NCBI RefSeq assembly: GCF_030063355.1
Contig: NZ_JASISZ010000066.1
Span: 1-46,278 of the forward strand
Reading direction: 5' to 3'
Length of the DNA: 46,278 nt
DNA from: Streptomyces sp. PH10-H1
GTDB taxonomy: Bacteria; Actinomycetota; Actinomycetes; Streptomycetales; Streptomycetaceae
Positions 18,894 through 28,000 of this stretch are shown one piece after another. The notes under the pieces are model-generated. The model had not been told where the DNA came from. It saw nothing but the letters and a program-made list of their open reading frames with translations, and did not search any database. Position numbers and translations under genes: made by a program. The first letter of the stretch is position 1. Each line of letters starts with the position of its first letter.

Positions 18894-19736
18894 CTATTCC
18901 GGCGCCGTCACGAAGTCGATCAGTTCCTCGACGCGTCCCAGCAGCTCGGGCTGGAGGTCCTTGTAGCTGTGGACCGAGGACAGGATCCGCTGCCAGGCGG
19001 CGCCCGTGTTGTCGTCCCAGCCCAGCTCCCGGCAGACGCCCGTCTTCCAGTCCTGGCCGCGCGGAATCACCGGCCAGGCGCGGATGCCGACCGAGGACGG
19101 CTTCACGGCCTCCCACACGTCGATGTAGGGATGGCCGACGACCAGGACGTCATCGCCCGTGACCTGGCCCGCGATCCTCGACTCCTTGGAACCCGGCACC
19201 AGGTGGTCGACGAGGACCCCGAGCCGGGCGTCCGGGCCGGGGGAGAACGCGTCGACGATCGCCGGAAGGTCGTCGACACCCTCCAGGTATTCGACGACAA
19301 CGCCCTCGATGCGCAGGTCATGGCCCCACACCCGTTCAACCAGCTCCGCGTCGTGCCGGCCCTCCACGTAGATCCGGCCGGCCCGCGCCACCCGGGCGCG
19401 GGCGCCCCGCACGGCGATCGAGCCCGACGCGGACAGCAGCGGTCCGCGCGGCGCCCCCGGCCCGCCGGACGCGCTCCCGCGCGGGCGGACGAGAGTGACG
19501 GTCCTGCCGTCGAGCAGGAAGCCGCGCGGCTCCATCGGGAAGACCCGGTGCTTGCCGAAGCGGTCCTCCAGCGTGACGGTCAGCCCTTCCGCCGTCTTCT
19601 CGCAGCGGACCACCGCCCCGCAGAACCCGGTCGCGACCTCCTCCACCACCAGATCCGGCTCCGCCGCCACTTCGGGGGCGGGCACGCTCTTCTTCCAGGG
19701 AGGGGTGAGATCCGGGCCGTACTCTCTGCTGCGCAT
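18894..19736 (-). CDS. DUF3097-family protein
   Basis: 280 residues beginning MRSREYGPDLTPPWKK, a start and composition typical of the actinobacterial DUF3097 family, function unknown. Recognisable parts are TLEDRFGKHRVFPMEPRGFL, IYVEGRHDAELVERVWG (a Toprim-like EGxxD pattern) and DVLVVGHPYIDVWEAV. The Toprim-like signature hints at nucleic-acid or metal binding; that is inference. It is followed (minus strand, upstream) by the MBL-fold gene with a 14-bp gap, so the two could share a transcript. Confidence 0.8.
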   Translation of the reverse strand: MRSREYGPDLTPPWKKSVPAPEVAAEPDLVVEEVATGFCGAVVRCEKTAEGLTVTLEDRFGKHRVFPMEPRGFLLDGRTVTLVRPRGSASGGPGAPRGPLLSASGSIAVRGARARVARAGRIYVEGRHDAELVERVWGHDLRIEGVVVEYLEGVDDLPAIVDAFSPGPDARLGVLVDHLVPGSKESRIAGQVTGDDVLVVGHPYIDVWEAVKPSSVGIRAWPVIPRGQDWKTGVCRELGWDDNTGAAWQRILSSVHSYKDLQPELLGRVEELIDFVTAPE

Positions 19737-19750
19737 AGCGCGGATCGTAT

Positions 19751-20476
19751 CTAGGACGGGGCGAACCGGGCCGTCAGGGCGTCGCGTTGGGCCCGGACGA
19801 AACGGGCGTCCACCACGGCGCCGTGGCCGGGGACGTAGAGGGCGGTCTCGCCGCCCAGGGCGAGCAGCCGGTCCAGGGTGGCGGGCCAGGCGGCCGGGGC
19901 GGCGTCGGTGCCCGCGAGGGGCTCTCCCGACTCCTCGACGAGGTCGCCGCAGAAGAGGACACCGGGGGTGCCCGGCACGAATACGGCCAGGTCATGGGTG
20001 GTGTGGCCCGCACCGGGGTGGAAGAGCAGCGCGGTACGGCCGCCGCCGAGGTCGAGCTCGCACGCGTCGTCGACGAGCTGATCCGGGCGGACCAGGACGT
20101 CGGCGGCCTCGGAGGCGGGTCCAGGATCGACGCCCTGCTTCACCGCGTCCTCCCCGAGCGCGTGCTGTTCGCGCTCCAGATAGCCGTCCAGCGATCTCTC
20201 GCCGTACACCCGCACCCCGGCGAAGGCGGCGGTGCCGAAGACATGGTCGAAGTGCCCGTGGGTGAGCGCGATGTGTGTGACGGGGCGCCCGGTGAGCTCC
20301 AGCACCTGCAGCCGCAATTGAGCGCCCTCGGCGATGGTGGAGCCGGTGTCGATGAGCAGGACGCCATCGTCGCCCACGACGAGGCCGATGGTGACGTCGA
20401 GAAAGGGGAGACGGCGGCGGGCCACGCCGGGAGCCAGCTGCTCCCATCCGTCGGCATTGAACTGTGCGGTATCCAC
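19751..20476 (-). CDS. MBL-fold metallo-hydrolase
   Basis: 241 residues from a GTG at 20476. The metallo-beta-lactamase signature THGHFDHVFG (HxHxDH, near residue 75) is complete. Later ligands appear in HPGAGHTTHD, CGDLVEES and VPGHGAVVD. This matches hydrolases related to glyoxalase II; the substrate is not evident. The gene is divergent from hrcA: 97 bp separate its start from the CIRCE element. It probably forms a transcription unit with the DUF3097 gene downstream. Confidence 0.8.
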   Translation of the reverse strand: MDTAQFNADGWEQLAPGVARRRLPFLDVTIGLVVGDDGVLLIDTGSTIAEGAQLRLQVLELTGRPVTHIALTHGHFDHVFGTAAFAGVRVYGERSLDGYLEREQHALGEDAVKQGVDPGPASEAADVLVRPDQLVDDACELDLGGGRTALLFHPGAGHTTHDLAVFVPGTPGVLFCGDLVEESGEPLAGTDAAPAAWPATLDRLLALGGETALYVPGHGAVVDARFVRAQRDALTARFAPS

Positions 20477-20528
20477 ACAGTGACGCTATCGCCGCGAGGG
20501 GTCCTCCCGCGCGCTACCGTTACGACCC

Positions 20529-20559
20529 TTGCCGGGGCCTTGCTACTGCGCCGTACACT
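20529..20559 (+). promoter_or_regulatory. Candidate hrcA–dnaJ promoter
   Basis: TACACT (20554–20559) makes a good -10 box. TTGCCG (20529–20534) could be the -35 at a wide spacing of 19. CIRCE begins 15 bp after the -10, the expected position for repressor control at the transcript start. Confidence 0.35.
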
Positions 20560-20573
20560 GACTGCGGGGAGAG

Positions 20574-20600
20574 CTGGCACTCGTATCTGATGAGTGCCAG
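20574..20600 (+). promoter_or_regulatory. CIRCE operator (HrcA binding site)
   Basis: CTGGCACTC, nine bases, GAGTGCCAG is a perfect inverted repeat and fits the CIRCE consensus (TTAGCACTC-N9-GAGTGCTAA) with GC-shifted outer bases. It lies 45 bp before the hrcA start, so HrcA represses its own operon with dnaJ until heat stress inactivates it. Confidence 0.95.
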
Positions 20601-20645
20601 GCCAGGGCAGTGCTGGTCCGGGATCTACGGCTGGAGGTGTGCGCG

Positions 20646-21662
20646 ATGCTCAGCGAACGCAGACTCGAAGTACTGCGCGCCATCGTCCAGGACTATGTGG
20701 GCACGGAGGAGCCGGTCGGCTCCAAGGCGCTCACCGAGCGCCATGGCCTCGGCGTCTCGCCGGCCACGGTGCGCAACGACATGGCGGCGCTGGAGGACGA
20801 GGGCTATATCCACCAGCCCCACACCAGCGCGGGCCGGATTCCCACCGACAAGGGCTACCGGCTCTTCGTCGACAAGCTGGCGGGAGTGAAGCCGCTCACG
20901 TCCGCCGAGCGGCGGGCGATCCAGAACTTCCTGGACGGCGCGGTGGATCTCGATGACGTGGTCGGCCGTACCGTGCGGCTGCTCGCGCAGCTCACCCGGC
21001 AGGTCGCCGTCGTCCAGTACCCGTCGCTGACCCGCTCCTCGGTGCGGCACGTCGAGGTGCTGGCCCTGGCGCCGGCCCGGATCATGCTGGTGCTGATCAC
21101 CGACACCGGACGCGTCGAGCAGCGGCTCATCGACTGCCCGGCGCCGGTGAGTGAGACGCTGCTCGCGGATCTGCGCGCCCGGTTGAACGCCCGGGTGGTG
21201 GGCCGTCGGTTCGCGGATGTCCCGCCGCTGCTGCAGGACCTGCCGGACAGCTTCGAGTACGACGACCGTCCGTCGGTCTCGATCGTGCTGGCCTCGCTGC
21301 TGGAGACGCTCGTCGAGGAGACCGAGGAGCGGATCATGCTCGGCGGCGCGGCGAACCTGACCCGCTTCAACCACGACTTCCCGTTGACGATCCGGCCGGT
21401 GATGGAGGCCCTCGAGGAGCAGATGGTGCTCCTCAAACTCCTCGGCGAGGCCAACGACTCGGGTATGACGGTGCGAATCGGGCATGAGAATTTTCACGAG
21501 GGCCTGAATTCCACATCCGTTGTGGCGGTCGGCTACGGTTCGGGCGACGAGGCAGTCGCAAAACTCGGCGTGGTCGGACCGACCCGCATGGACTACCCCG
21601 GAACGATGGGAGCGGTACGCGCAGTGGCACGTTACGTCGGACAGATCCTCGCGGAGTCGTAA
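20646..21662 (+). CDS. hrcA: Heat-inducible transcription repressor HrcA
   Basis: 338 residues from the ATG at 20646 (MLSERRLEVLRAIVQDYVGT); an upstream ATG at 20610 would lie next to CIRCE and add non-conserved residues. The N-terminal winged helix-turn-helix (GLGVSPATVRNDMAALEDEGYI) and the dimerisation/GAF-like region (VLLKLLGEANDSGMTVRIG, then GYGSGD and GVVGPTRMDYPGTMGAVR) are complete. It is the repressor of class I heat-shock genes through CIRCE. It overlaps a CIRCE-controlled promoter and is directly followed by dnaJ with no gap (TAA then GTG). Confidence 0.97.
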   Translation: MLSERRLEVLRAIVQDYVGTEEPVGSKALTERHGLGVSPATVRNDMAALEDEGYIHQPHTSAGRIPTDKGYRLFVDKLAGVKPLTSAERRAIQNFLDGAVDLDDVVGRTVRLLAQLTRQVAVVQYPSLTRSSVRHVEVLALAPARIMLVLITDTGRVEQRLIDCPAPVSETLLADLRARLNARVVGRRFADVPPLLQDLPDSFEYDDRPSVSIVLASLLETLVEETEERIMLGGAANLTRFNHDFPLTIRPVMEALEEQMVLLKLLGEANDSGMTVRIGHENFHEGLNSTSVVAVGYGSGDEAVAKLGVVGPTRMDYPGTMGAVRAVARYVGQILAES

Positions 21663-22796
21663 GTGGCCACGGACTATTACGCGGTCCTTGGCGTGCGCCG
21701 TGACGCCGGACAGGACGAGATCAAGAAGGCCTTCCGCCGCCTCGCGCGCGAGCTGCATCCGGATGTGAATCCGGATCCGAAGACCCAGGAGCGGTTCAAG
21801 GAGATCAACGCCGCTTACGAGGTGCTCTCGGACCCGGCGAAGAAGCAGGTCTACGACCTGGGCGGCGACCCGCTGTCGTCCTCGGGCGGAGCCGGCGCGG
21901 GCGGTTTCGGGGCCGGCTTCGGCAACTTCAGCGACATCATGGACGCCTTCTTCGGGCAGTCGCAGCAGCGCGGACCGCGCTCGCGGACCCGGCGCGGCCA
22001 GGACGCGATGATACGGCTGGAGATCGAGCTGGACGAGGCCGCCTTCGGCACCACGAAGGACCTCCAGGTCGACACCGCGGTGACCTGTGGCACCTGCTCC
22101 GGGGAGGGCGCGGCGCCCGGTACCTCGGCGCAGACCTGCGACATGTGCCGCGGTCGCGGCGAGGTCTCGCAGGTCACCCGGTCCTTCCTGGGCCAGGTCA
22201 TGACCTCGCGGCCGTGCCCGCAGTGCCAGGGCTTCGGCACCGTGGTGCCGACCCCGTGCCCCGAGTGCGCGGGCGACGGCCGGGTCAGGTCCCGCCGTAC
22301 GCTCACGGTCAAGATCCCGGCCGGTGTCGACAACGGCACCCGCATCCAGCTGGCGGGCGAGGGTGAGGTCGGCCCCGGCGGCGGCCCCGCCGGTGACCTG
22401 TACGTGGAGATCCGGGAGCTGCCGCACCCGACCTTCCAGCGGCGCGGCGACGATCTGCACTGCACGGTCACGATTCCGATGACGGCGGCCTCACTGGGCA
22501 CCAAGTGCCCGCTGGAGACGCTCGACGGACTCGAGGAGATCGACGTACGGCCCGGCACCCAGTCCGGCCAGTCGATCCCGCTGCACCAGCGCGGCGTGAC
22601 GCATCTGCGCGGCGGCGGGCGCGGTGACCTGATCGTGCACGTCGAGGTCATCACGCCCAACAAGCTGGACGCCGCGCAGGAGGATCTGCTGCGGCAGCTC
22701 GCCATGCTGCGTGGCGAGGAGCGGCCGACCGGTCACTTCCAGCCGGGCCAGCAGGGGCTGTTCTCACGGCTGAAGGACGCCTTCAACGGTCGCTGA
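21663..22796 (+). CDS. dnaJ: DnaJ co-chaperone (DnaJ2 type, HrcA-linked)
   Basis: 377 residues. The J domain (1–67) carries HPD; a short Gly/Phe linker (GGFGAGFGNF) follows. Four CxxCxGxG zinc repeats are seen: CGTCSGEG, CDMCRGRG, CPQCQGFG and CPECAGDG. The C-terminal substrate-binding domains are complete. It stimulates DnaK ATP hydrolysis. The GTG start directly abuts the hrcA TAA, so translation is coupled; this is the second actinobacterial dnaJ, the one with hrcA rather than with dnaK–grpE. Its stop codon is the start of a run of 12-bp repeats. Confidence 0.97.
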   Translation: MATDYYAVLGVRRDAGQDEIKKAFRRLARELHPDVNPDPKTQERFKEINAAYEVLSDPAKKQVYDLGGDPLSSSGGAGAGGFGAGFGNFSDIMDAFFGQSQQRGPRSRTRRGQDAMIRLEIELDEAAFGTTKDLQVDTAVTCGTCSGEGAAPGTSAQTCDMCRGRGEVSQVTRSFLGQVMTSRPCPQCQGFGTVVPTPCPECAGDGRVRSRRTLTVKIPAGVDNGTRIQLAGEGEVGPGGGPAGDLYVEIRELPHPTFQRRGDDLHCTVTIPMTAASLGTKCPLETLDGLEEIDVRPGTQSGQSIPLHQRGVTHLRGGGRGDLIVHVEVITPNKLDAAQEDLLRQLAMLRGEERPTGHFQPGQQGLFSRLKDAFNGR

Positions 22797-22884
22797 CCGA
22801 GTCACTGACCGCGTCGACCGAGCCGTCGACCGAGCCGTCGACCGAGTCACTGACCGAGCCGTCGGCCGAGTCACCGACCGAGCC
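22789..22884 (+). repeat. About eight 12-bp tandem repeats over the dnaJ stop
   Basis: Units of the GTCGACCGAGCC type follow each other from the last dnaJ codons to 22884. Variants carry GTCACTGACCGC and GTCGGCCGAGTC. The dnaJ TGA (22794–22796) lies in the first unit. Confidence 0.85.
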
Positions 22885-22904
22885 GTGGGGGGCCCCCACT
22901 TTTT
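22885..22904 (+). terminator. Palindrome with T run after dnaJ
   Basis: GTGGGGGGCCCCCAC is followed directly by TTTTT. The stem must open centrally to form a loop. Placement at the end of the hrcA–dnaJ repeats and the T run fit a terminator. Confidence 0.55.
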
Positions 22905-22934
22905 CGGCCCCCCCCGCCGTGAAACGATGGGCGC

Positions 22935-23999
22935 ATGTCCGCGTTGACCGATCTCTCCTCGTTCTCGGCGTTCCCGATCATTCAGGCTCCGATGGCCGGC
23001 GGTGCGTCCAATCCGCGGCTCGCCGCCGCCGTCAGCGATGCCGGGGGCCTGGGCTTCCTCGCCGCCGGGTACAAGACGCCCGAGGCGATGTACGAGGAGA
23101 TCCGGCAGCTCCGCGGCCTCACATCGAATCCCTTCGGTGTGAATCTCTTCACTCCGCAGCCCGACACCTCCGACCGGTCCGCCGTCGAGGTCTACGCCGA
23201 GCAGCTCGCGGGCGAGGCCGCCTGGTACTCCACCCCGCTCGGTGACCCCGAGGCGGGTCTGGACGACGCGTACGACGCCAAGGTCGCGATACTGCTGGAC
23301 AATCCGGTCCCCGTCGTCAGCTTCACGTTCGGCTGCCCGGACCGGCCCGTGTTCGACGCGTTCGCCAAGGCCGGCACCTACACCATCGTCACCGTCACCA
23401 CGCCAGGTGAAGCGCTCGCCGCCCAGTGGGCCGGCGCCGACGCGGTGTGTGTGCAGGGGACGGAGGCCGGCGGCCACCAGAGCACCCACCGGGACGATCC
23501 GCAGCTGGACCACGCGGGGTTCGGGCTGCTGTCGCTCGTCCCGCTGGTCCGCGAGGCCGTCCAGCTGCCGGTCATCGCGGCGGGCGGGCTGATGCGCGGC
23601 AACCAGATCGCCGCCGTCCTGGCGATGGGCGCGGACGCCGCGCAGCTCGGCACCGCCTTCCTCGTCTGTCCGGAGTCCGGGGCCAACGCGCTGCACAAGC
23701 ACGCCATCACCGACCCCGTCTTCGCCCGCACCGAACTCACCCGGGCGTTCTCCGGGCGGCCCGCGCGCGGGCTGGTCAACCGCTTCATGCGCGAGCACGG
23801 GCCGTACGCCCCCGCCGGGTACCCGCAGATCCACCACCTCACCTCCGGGCTCCGCAAGGCCGCGGCGGCGGCCGGTGACCCGCAGGCGATGGCCCTGTGG
23901 GCGGGGCAGGGACACCGGCTGGCGCGGGATGTACCGGCGGCGGAACTCGTCGCACTGCTCATGGACGAACTCAAGGCCGCGCGGGAGGCCCTGGTATGA
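22935..23999 (+). CDS. Nitronate monooxygenase-like flavin oxidoreductase
   Basis: 354-residue FMN-dependent TIM-barrel protein of the 2-nitropropane dioxygenase/NMO group. Visible features are FPIIQAPMAGGASNPRLAAA at the N-terminus, NPFGVNLFTP (strand 3), the QGTEAGGHQST motif with the His proposed as catalytic base, and PVIAAGGLMRGNQIAAVLAM with GADAAQLGTAFL for phosphate binding. The exact substrate is unknown; these enzymes oxidise alkyl nitronates or reduce other acceptors. The ATG at 22935 is 31 bp after a terminator-like T run. Its stop overlaps the rsmE start by four bases. Confidence 0.85.
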   Translation: MSALTDLSSFSAFPIIQAPMAGGASNPRLAAAVSDAGGLGFLAAGYKTPEAMYEEIRQLRGLTSNPFGVNLFTPQPDTSDRSAVEVYAEQLAGEAAWYSTPLGDPEAGLDDAYDAKVAILLDNPVPVVSFTFGCPDRPVFDAFAKAGTYTIVTVTTPGEALAAQWAGADAVCVQGTEAGGHQSTHRDDPQLDHAGFGLLSLVPLVREAVQLPVIAAGGLMRGNQIAAVLAMGADAAQLGTAFLVCPESGANALHKHAITDPVFARTELTRAFSGRPARGLVNRFMREHGPYAPAGYPQIHHLTSGLRKAAAAAGDPQAMALWAGQGHRLARDVPAAELVALLMDELKAAREALV

Positions 24000-24748
24000 C
24001 GGCGCCGGTGTTCATCGTCGAAGCAGGGCAGTTGCGCGGTGGGTCGCAGGCCGGCGGCCGGATCGTGCTCTCCGGCGCCGAGGGGCGGCACGCGGTGTCC
24101 GTGCGGCGGCTCGCGGTCGGCGAGGAGATCGTCCTGACGGACGGCGAAGGCACCGGCGCGTACGGCGTGGTGGCCTCCGTCGAGGGCAAGGACCGGCTGG
24201 AGGTCGCGGTCTCGGAACTGCGCACCGAGCCGGCGCCGAGCCCGCGGATCACCGTCGTCCAGGCGCTGCCGAAGGGCGACCGCGGCGAGCTGGCCGTCGA
24301 GACGATGACGGAGACGGGCGTCGATGTGATCGTGCCGTGGGCGGCGTCCCGGTGCATCACGCAGTGGCGCGGCGAGCGGGGCGCAAAGGCGCTCGGCAAG
24401 TGGCGGTCCACGGCGCGGGAGGCCGCGAAGCAGTCGCGGCGGCTGCGGTTCCCCGACGTCACCGAGCAGATGACGACCCGTCAGCTGGCGGGACTGCTCG
24501 GCGCGGCCGCCTTCGCAGCGGTCCTCCATGAGGAGGGCTCCGCGCCGCTGGCCGACGCCGCCCTGCCACCGGAGGGCGACATCGTGCTCATCGTCGGTCC
24601 CGAGGGCGGGGTCTCGCCCGACGAGCTCGCCGCCTTCGCCGCCGCCGGGGCCAAGCCGTACCGGCTGGGCGCGACCGTACTGCGGACCTCCACCGCCGGA
24701 GTCGCCGCCACCGCCCTGCTCCTCGGCCGCACCGGCCGCTGGTCCTGA
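23996..24748 (+). CDS. rsmE: 16S rRNA m3U1498 methyltransferase RsmE
   Basis: Methylates N3 of U1498 in 16S rRNA. It has 250 residues. The N-terminal PUA-like domain (1–75, with LSGAEGRHAVSVRRL) is followed by the SPOUT knot: VVQALPKGDRGELAVETMTE, IVGPEGGVSPDEL and LGATVLRTSTAG, the SAM-binding loops. It starts within the stop of the flavin oxidoreductase gene (ATGA), so the two are coupled. Short 14-bp repeats follow 31 bp after the stop. Confidence 0.93.
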   Translation: MTAPVFIVEAGQLRGGSQAGGRIVLSGAEGRHAVSVRRLAVGEEIVLTDGEGTGAYGVVASVEGKDRLEVAVSELRTEPAPSPRITVVQALPKGDRGELAVETMTETGVDVIVPWAASRCITQWRGERGAKALGKWRSTAREAAKQSRRLRFPDVTEQMTTRQLAGLLGAAAFAAVLHEEGSAPLADAALPPEGDIVLIVGPEGGVSPDELAAFAAAGAKPYRLGATVLRTSTAGVAATALLLGRTGRWS

Positions 24749-24779
24749 GCGCGCGCCGCGGGTCCCAGCTGCGGGTCCT

Positions 24780-24821
24780 GCGCCGAAACGCCTGCGCCGT
24801 AACGCCTGAGCCGTATCGCCT
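24780..24821 (+). repeat. Three 14-bp tandem repeats
   Basis: GCGCCGAAACGCCT, GCGCCGTAACGCCT and GAGCCGTATCGCCT follow each other 31 bp after the rsmE stop. Confidence 0.8.
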
Positions 24822-24990
24822 GGGTCCGAACGACCGACAAGCAGAAGATCGCCATCACCGGCCGGGTGACCGAGCAGATGGACGGCCGCTGTGTGCGCGG
24901 GCACCTCACCGCGCAGGTCGGCAAGCGCACGGTCTTCGACGTGAAGGGTCTCGGCGACTGCTCGGCGACCCCCACCCCATCCGGCAAACG
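24808..24990 (+). pseudogene. Orphan coding fragment (unknown secreted protein?)
   Basis: One frame here reads DKQKIAITGRVTEQMDGRCV, then RGHLTAQVGKRTVFDVKGLG and DCSATPTPSGKRPPPPP. It alternates strand-like and turn residues with two Cys and ends in Pro-rich sequence, as in a small extracellular domain. It has no credible start: a stop lies just before, in the repeat zone. The frame runs on into the tricorn gene without its own stop. The best reading is the eroded end of a gene; a chance open frame in GC-rich DNA is the alternative. Confidence 0.3.
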
Positions 24991-25061
24991 GCCACCACCT
25001 CCGCCGGAACGTGAGATCAAAAGCGCTCGTTCGCGTCCCCGATCATGGCTAATGTGGCGGA

Positions 25062-28000
25062 GTGACACAGCCTTCGTATCTCAGGTATCCGCACGTTCAC
25101 GGCGAGTTGATTGCATTTGTCGCCGAGGACGACGTCTGGGTGGCGCCGCTCGACGGCGGACGGGCCTGGCGCGTCAGCGCCGACAACATGCCCGTCGACC
25201 ATCCGCGCATCTCCCCGGACGGGACGACGGTCGCCTGGTCGTCGACCCGCGACGGAGCGCCCGAGGTGCATGTGGCGCCGATCGACGGCGGACCGTCGAA
25301 GCGGCTGACGCACTGGGGCAGCGCGAAGACCTCGGTGCGGGGCTGGACGCCGGACGGCGAGGTCGTCGCGATCAGCACGCAGGGGCAGCCCTCGCTGCGC
25401 CGCACCTGGGCGCGCGCGGTACCGCTGGACGGCGGCCCGGCGCGGACACTGCCGTACGGGCCGGTCGGCGACCTGGCGTACGGGCCGGCGGGCGCGGTGC
25501 TGCTGCTGTCGGCCACGATGGGCCGGGAGGCCGCGGCCTGGAAGCGCTACCGGGGCGGCACCGCGGGCAAGCTGTGGATCGACCTGACGGGCGGCGGCGA
25601 CTTCGAGCGGCCGCATGCCGACCTCGACGGGAACCTCGAATCCCCGCTGTGGGTCGGTGACCGCATCGCGTTCCTCTCCGACCACGAGGGCACCGGTGCG
25701 CTGTATTCCAGCCTGCCGGACGGCTCGGAGCTGCGCCGTCACACCCCTCTCGACGGGTTCTACGCCCGGCAGGCAGCGACCGACGGCGTCCGCGTCGTGT
25801 ACAGCGCCGCCGGTGAACTCCACCTGCTCGACAACCTGCTCGGCGACCTGAGCGCCGACCTGAGCGACGACCCGCTCGTCGACCCGGAGGCGGCCGCGCC
25901 GCGCCGCATCGCCGTCCGCCTCGGCGGCCAGCGCACCGACCTCCAGCCGCACCCGGTCCGCGCCGCGCACCACCTCGGGGACGCCCGCCCCGACCACACC
26001 GGCCGCGGCAGCGCCGTCGAGGTGCGCGGCACCACCCACTGGGTCACCCATCGCAGCGGCCCGGCGCGCGCGCTCGCCGCCGAGCCGGGCGTACGGACGC
26101 GGCTGCCGCGTACCTTCGGCGGCGAGGGCGACCAGCAGGTCGTCTGGGTCACCGACGCGGAGGGCGAGGACGCCCTCGAAATGGCCCCGGCAGCGGGACT
26201 GGCGCCGGGCACCGCGCCGCGCCGGCTCGCGGCGGGCCGCCTCGGCCGCGTCCTGGAGCTCGAGGTGTCGCCGGACGGACACCGGATCGCCGTCGCCTCG
26301 CACGACGGCCGGGTGCTGCTCGTCGAGACCCAGACCGGCGAAGTGCGGGAGGTCGCGGTCAGCGACTCGGGCGACGTGACCGGCCTGGCCTTCTCGCCGG
26401 ACTCGGCCTGGCTCGCCTGGTCGCACCCCGGACCCGATCCGCTGCGCCAGCTCAAGATCGCCGGCACGGCGGACCTGACCGTCTCCGACGCGACCCCGCT
26501 GCGCTTCAACGACTACGCGCCCGCCTTCACCCCCGACGGCAAGCACCTGGCCTTCCTGTCCGAGCGGGCCTTCGACCCGGTCTACGACGCCCATGTCTTC
26601 GACCTGTCCTTCCCCAACGCCTGCCGCCCGCACCTGATCACGCTGGCCGCCACCACCCCGTCGCCCTTCGGCCCGCAGCGCCACGGCCGCCCGGTCGAGG
26701 ACCCCGACGACGACAAGGACGACAAGTCCGAGGGCCAGGGCGCCGCAGAAGCGGGGCAGAGCGACGGCGAGGACCGCCCCCGCACCCCGGCCACCCGTGT
26801 CGACCTCGACGGGATCGCCGACCGGATCGTCGCGTTCCCGGTCGAGGCCGGCCGCTACACCGGTCTGAGCGCCGCCAAGAACGGCGTGCTGTGGATGCGC
26901 CACCCGCTGCTCGGCACCCTCGGCACCGCCCTGGCCACGCCCGAGGCGCAGCCGCCCGGCAGCGTCCTGGAGCGCTACGACCTCAAGCAGCTGCGCGTCG
27001 AGGAACTCGCCTCCGACGCGGACGACTTCGCGGTCACCGGGGACGGCACCAAGGTCCTGCTGTCCGCGAGCGGCCGGCTGCGCGTCGTGCCCGCCGACAG
27101 CAAGGCGTCGGATGACGACGACTCCGACGCGAACGTCTCCGTCGACCTGTCACGGATCCGCGTCACCGTGCGGCCGCAGGACGAGTGGCGGCAGATGTAC
27201 GCCGAAGCGCACCGTCTCATGCGGGACAACTTCTGGCGCGCCGACATGAGCGGCGTCGACTGGAACGCGGTCGGCGAGCGCTACCGGCCCGTCCTGGAGC
27301 GCGCCGCCACCCATGACGACCTCATCGACCTGCTGTGGGAGGTGCAGGGCGAACTCGGCACCTCCCACGCCTATGTCACCCCGCCCGGCGGCCACCGCGA
27401 CGCGCTGCTGCGGCAGGGCCTGCTCGGCGCGGACATCGCGCGCGCGGACGACGGCCGCTGGCAGGTCGTCCGGGTGCTGCCCGGCGAGTCCTCCGACCCG
27501 CAAGCCCGTTCCCCGCTCGCCGCTCCCGGCGTCGCGGTCCGCGCCGGGGACAGCCTGCTGGCCGTCGACGGCCACCCCGTCGACCCGGTCGCCGGGCCTG
27601 GTCCGCTGCTGACCGGCACGGCGGGCAAGCCCGTGGAGCTCACCATCGCGCCGGCGGACGGCGGCAGCCTCCGCTATGTCGTCGTCGTACCGCTCGCCGA
27701 CGAGGAGCCGCTGCGCTACCACGACTGGGTCGCGGACCGCAGGGCCCACGTCCACGAGCGCTCCGGAGGCCGGCTCGGCTACCTCCACGTCCCCGACATG
27801 GTCGGCTTCGGATGGGCCCAGCTCCACCGCGATCTGCGCGTCGAGGTCGCCCGCGAGGGCCTCGTCGTCGACGTCCGCGAGAACCGGGGCGGGCACACGT
27901 CGCAGCTTGTCATCGAGAAGCTGGCCCGCCGCATCGTCGGCTGGGACCTCCCGCGCGGCCTGCGCCCGCAGAGCTACCCGCTGGACGCGCCGCGCGGCCC

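Larger units (their letters stand above)
24749..25061. other. rsmE–tricorn intergenic region
   Basis: Contains three 14-bp tandem repeats (24780–24821), an orphan protein-like fragment (24808–24990) and the short leader of the tricorn gene. No complete gene was seen. Confidence 0.5.
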
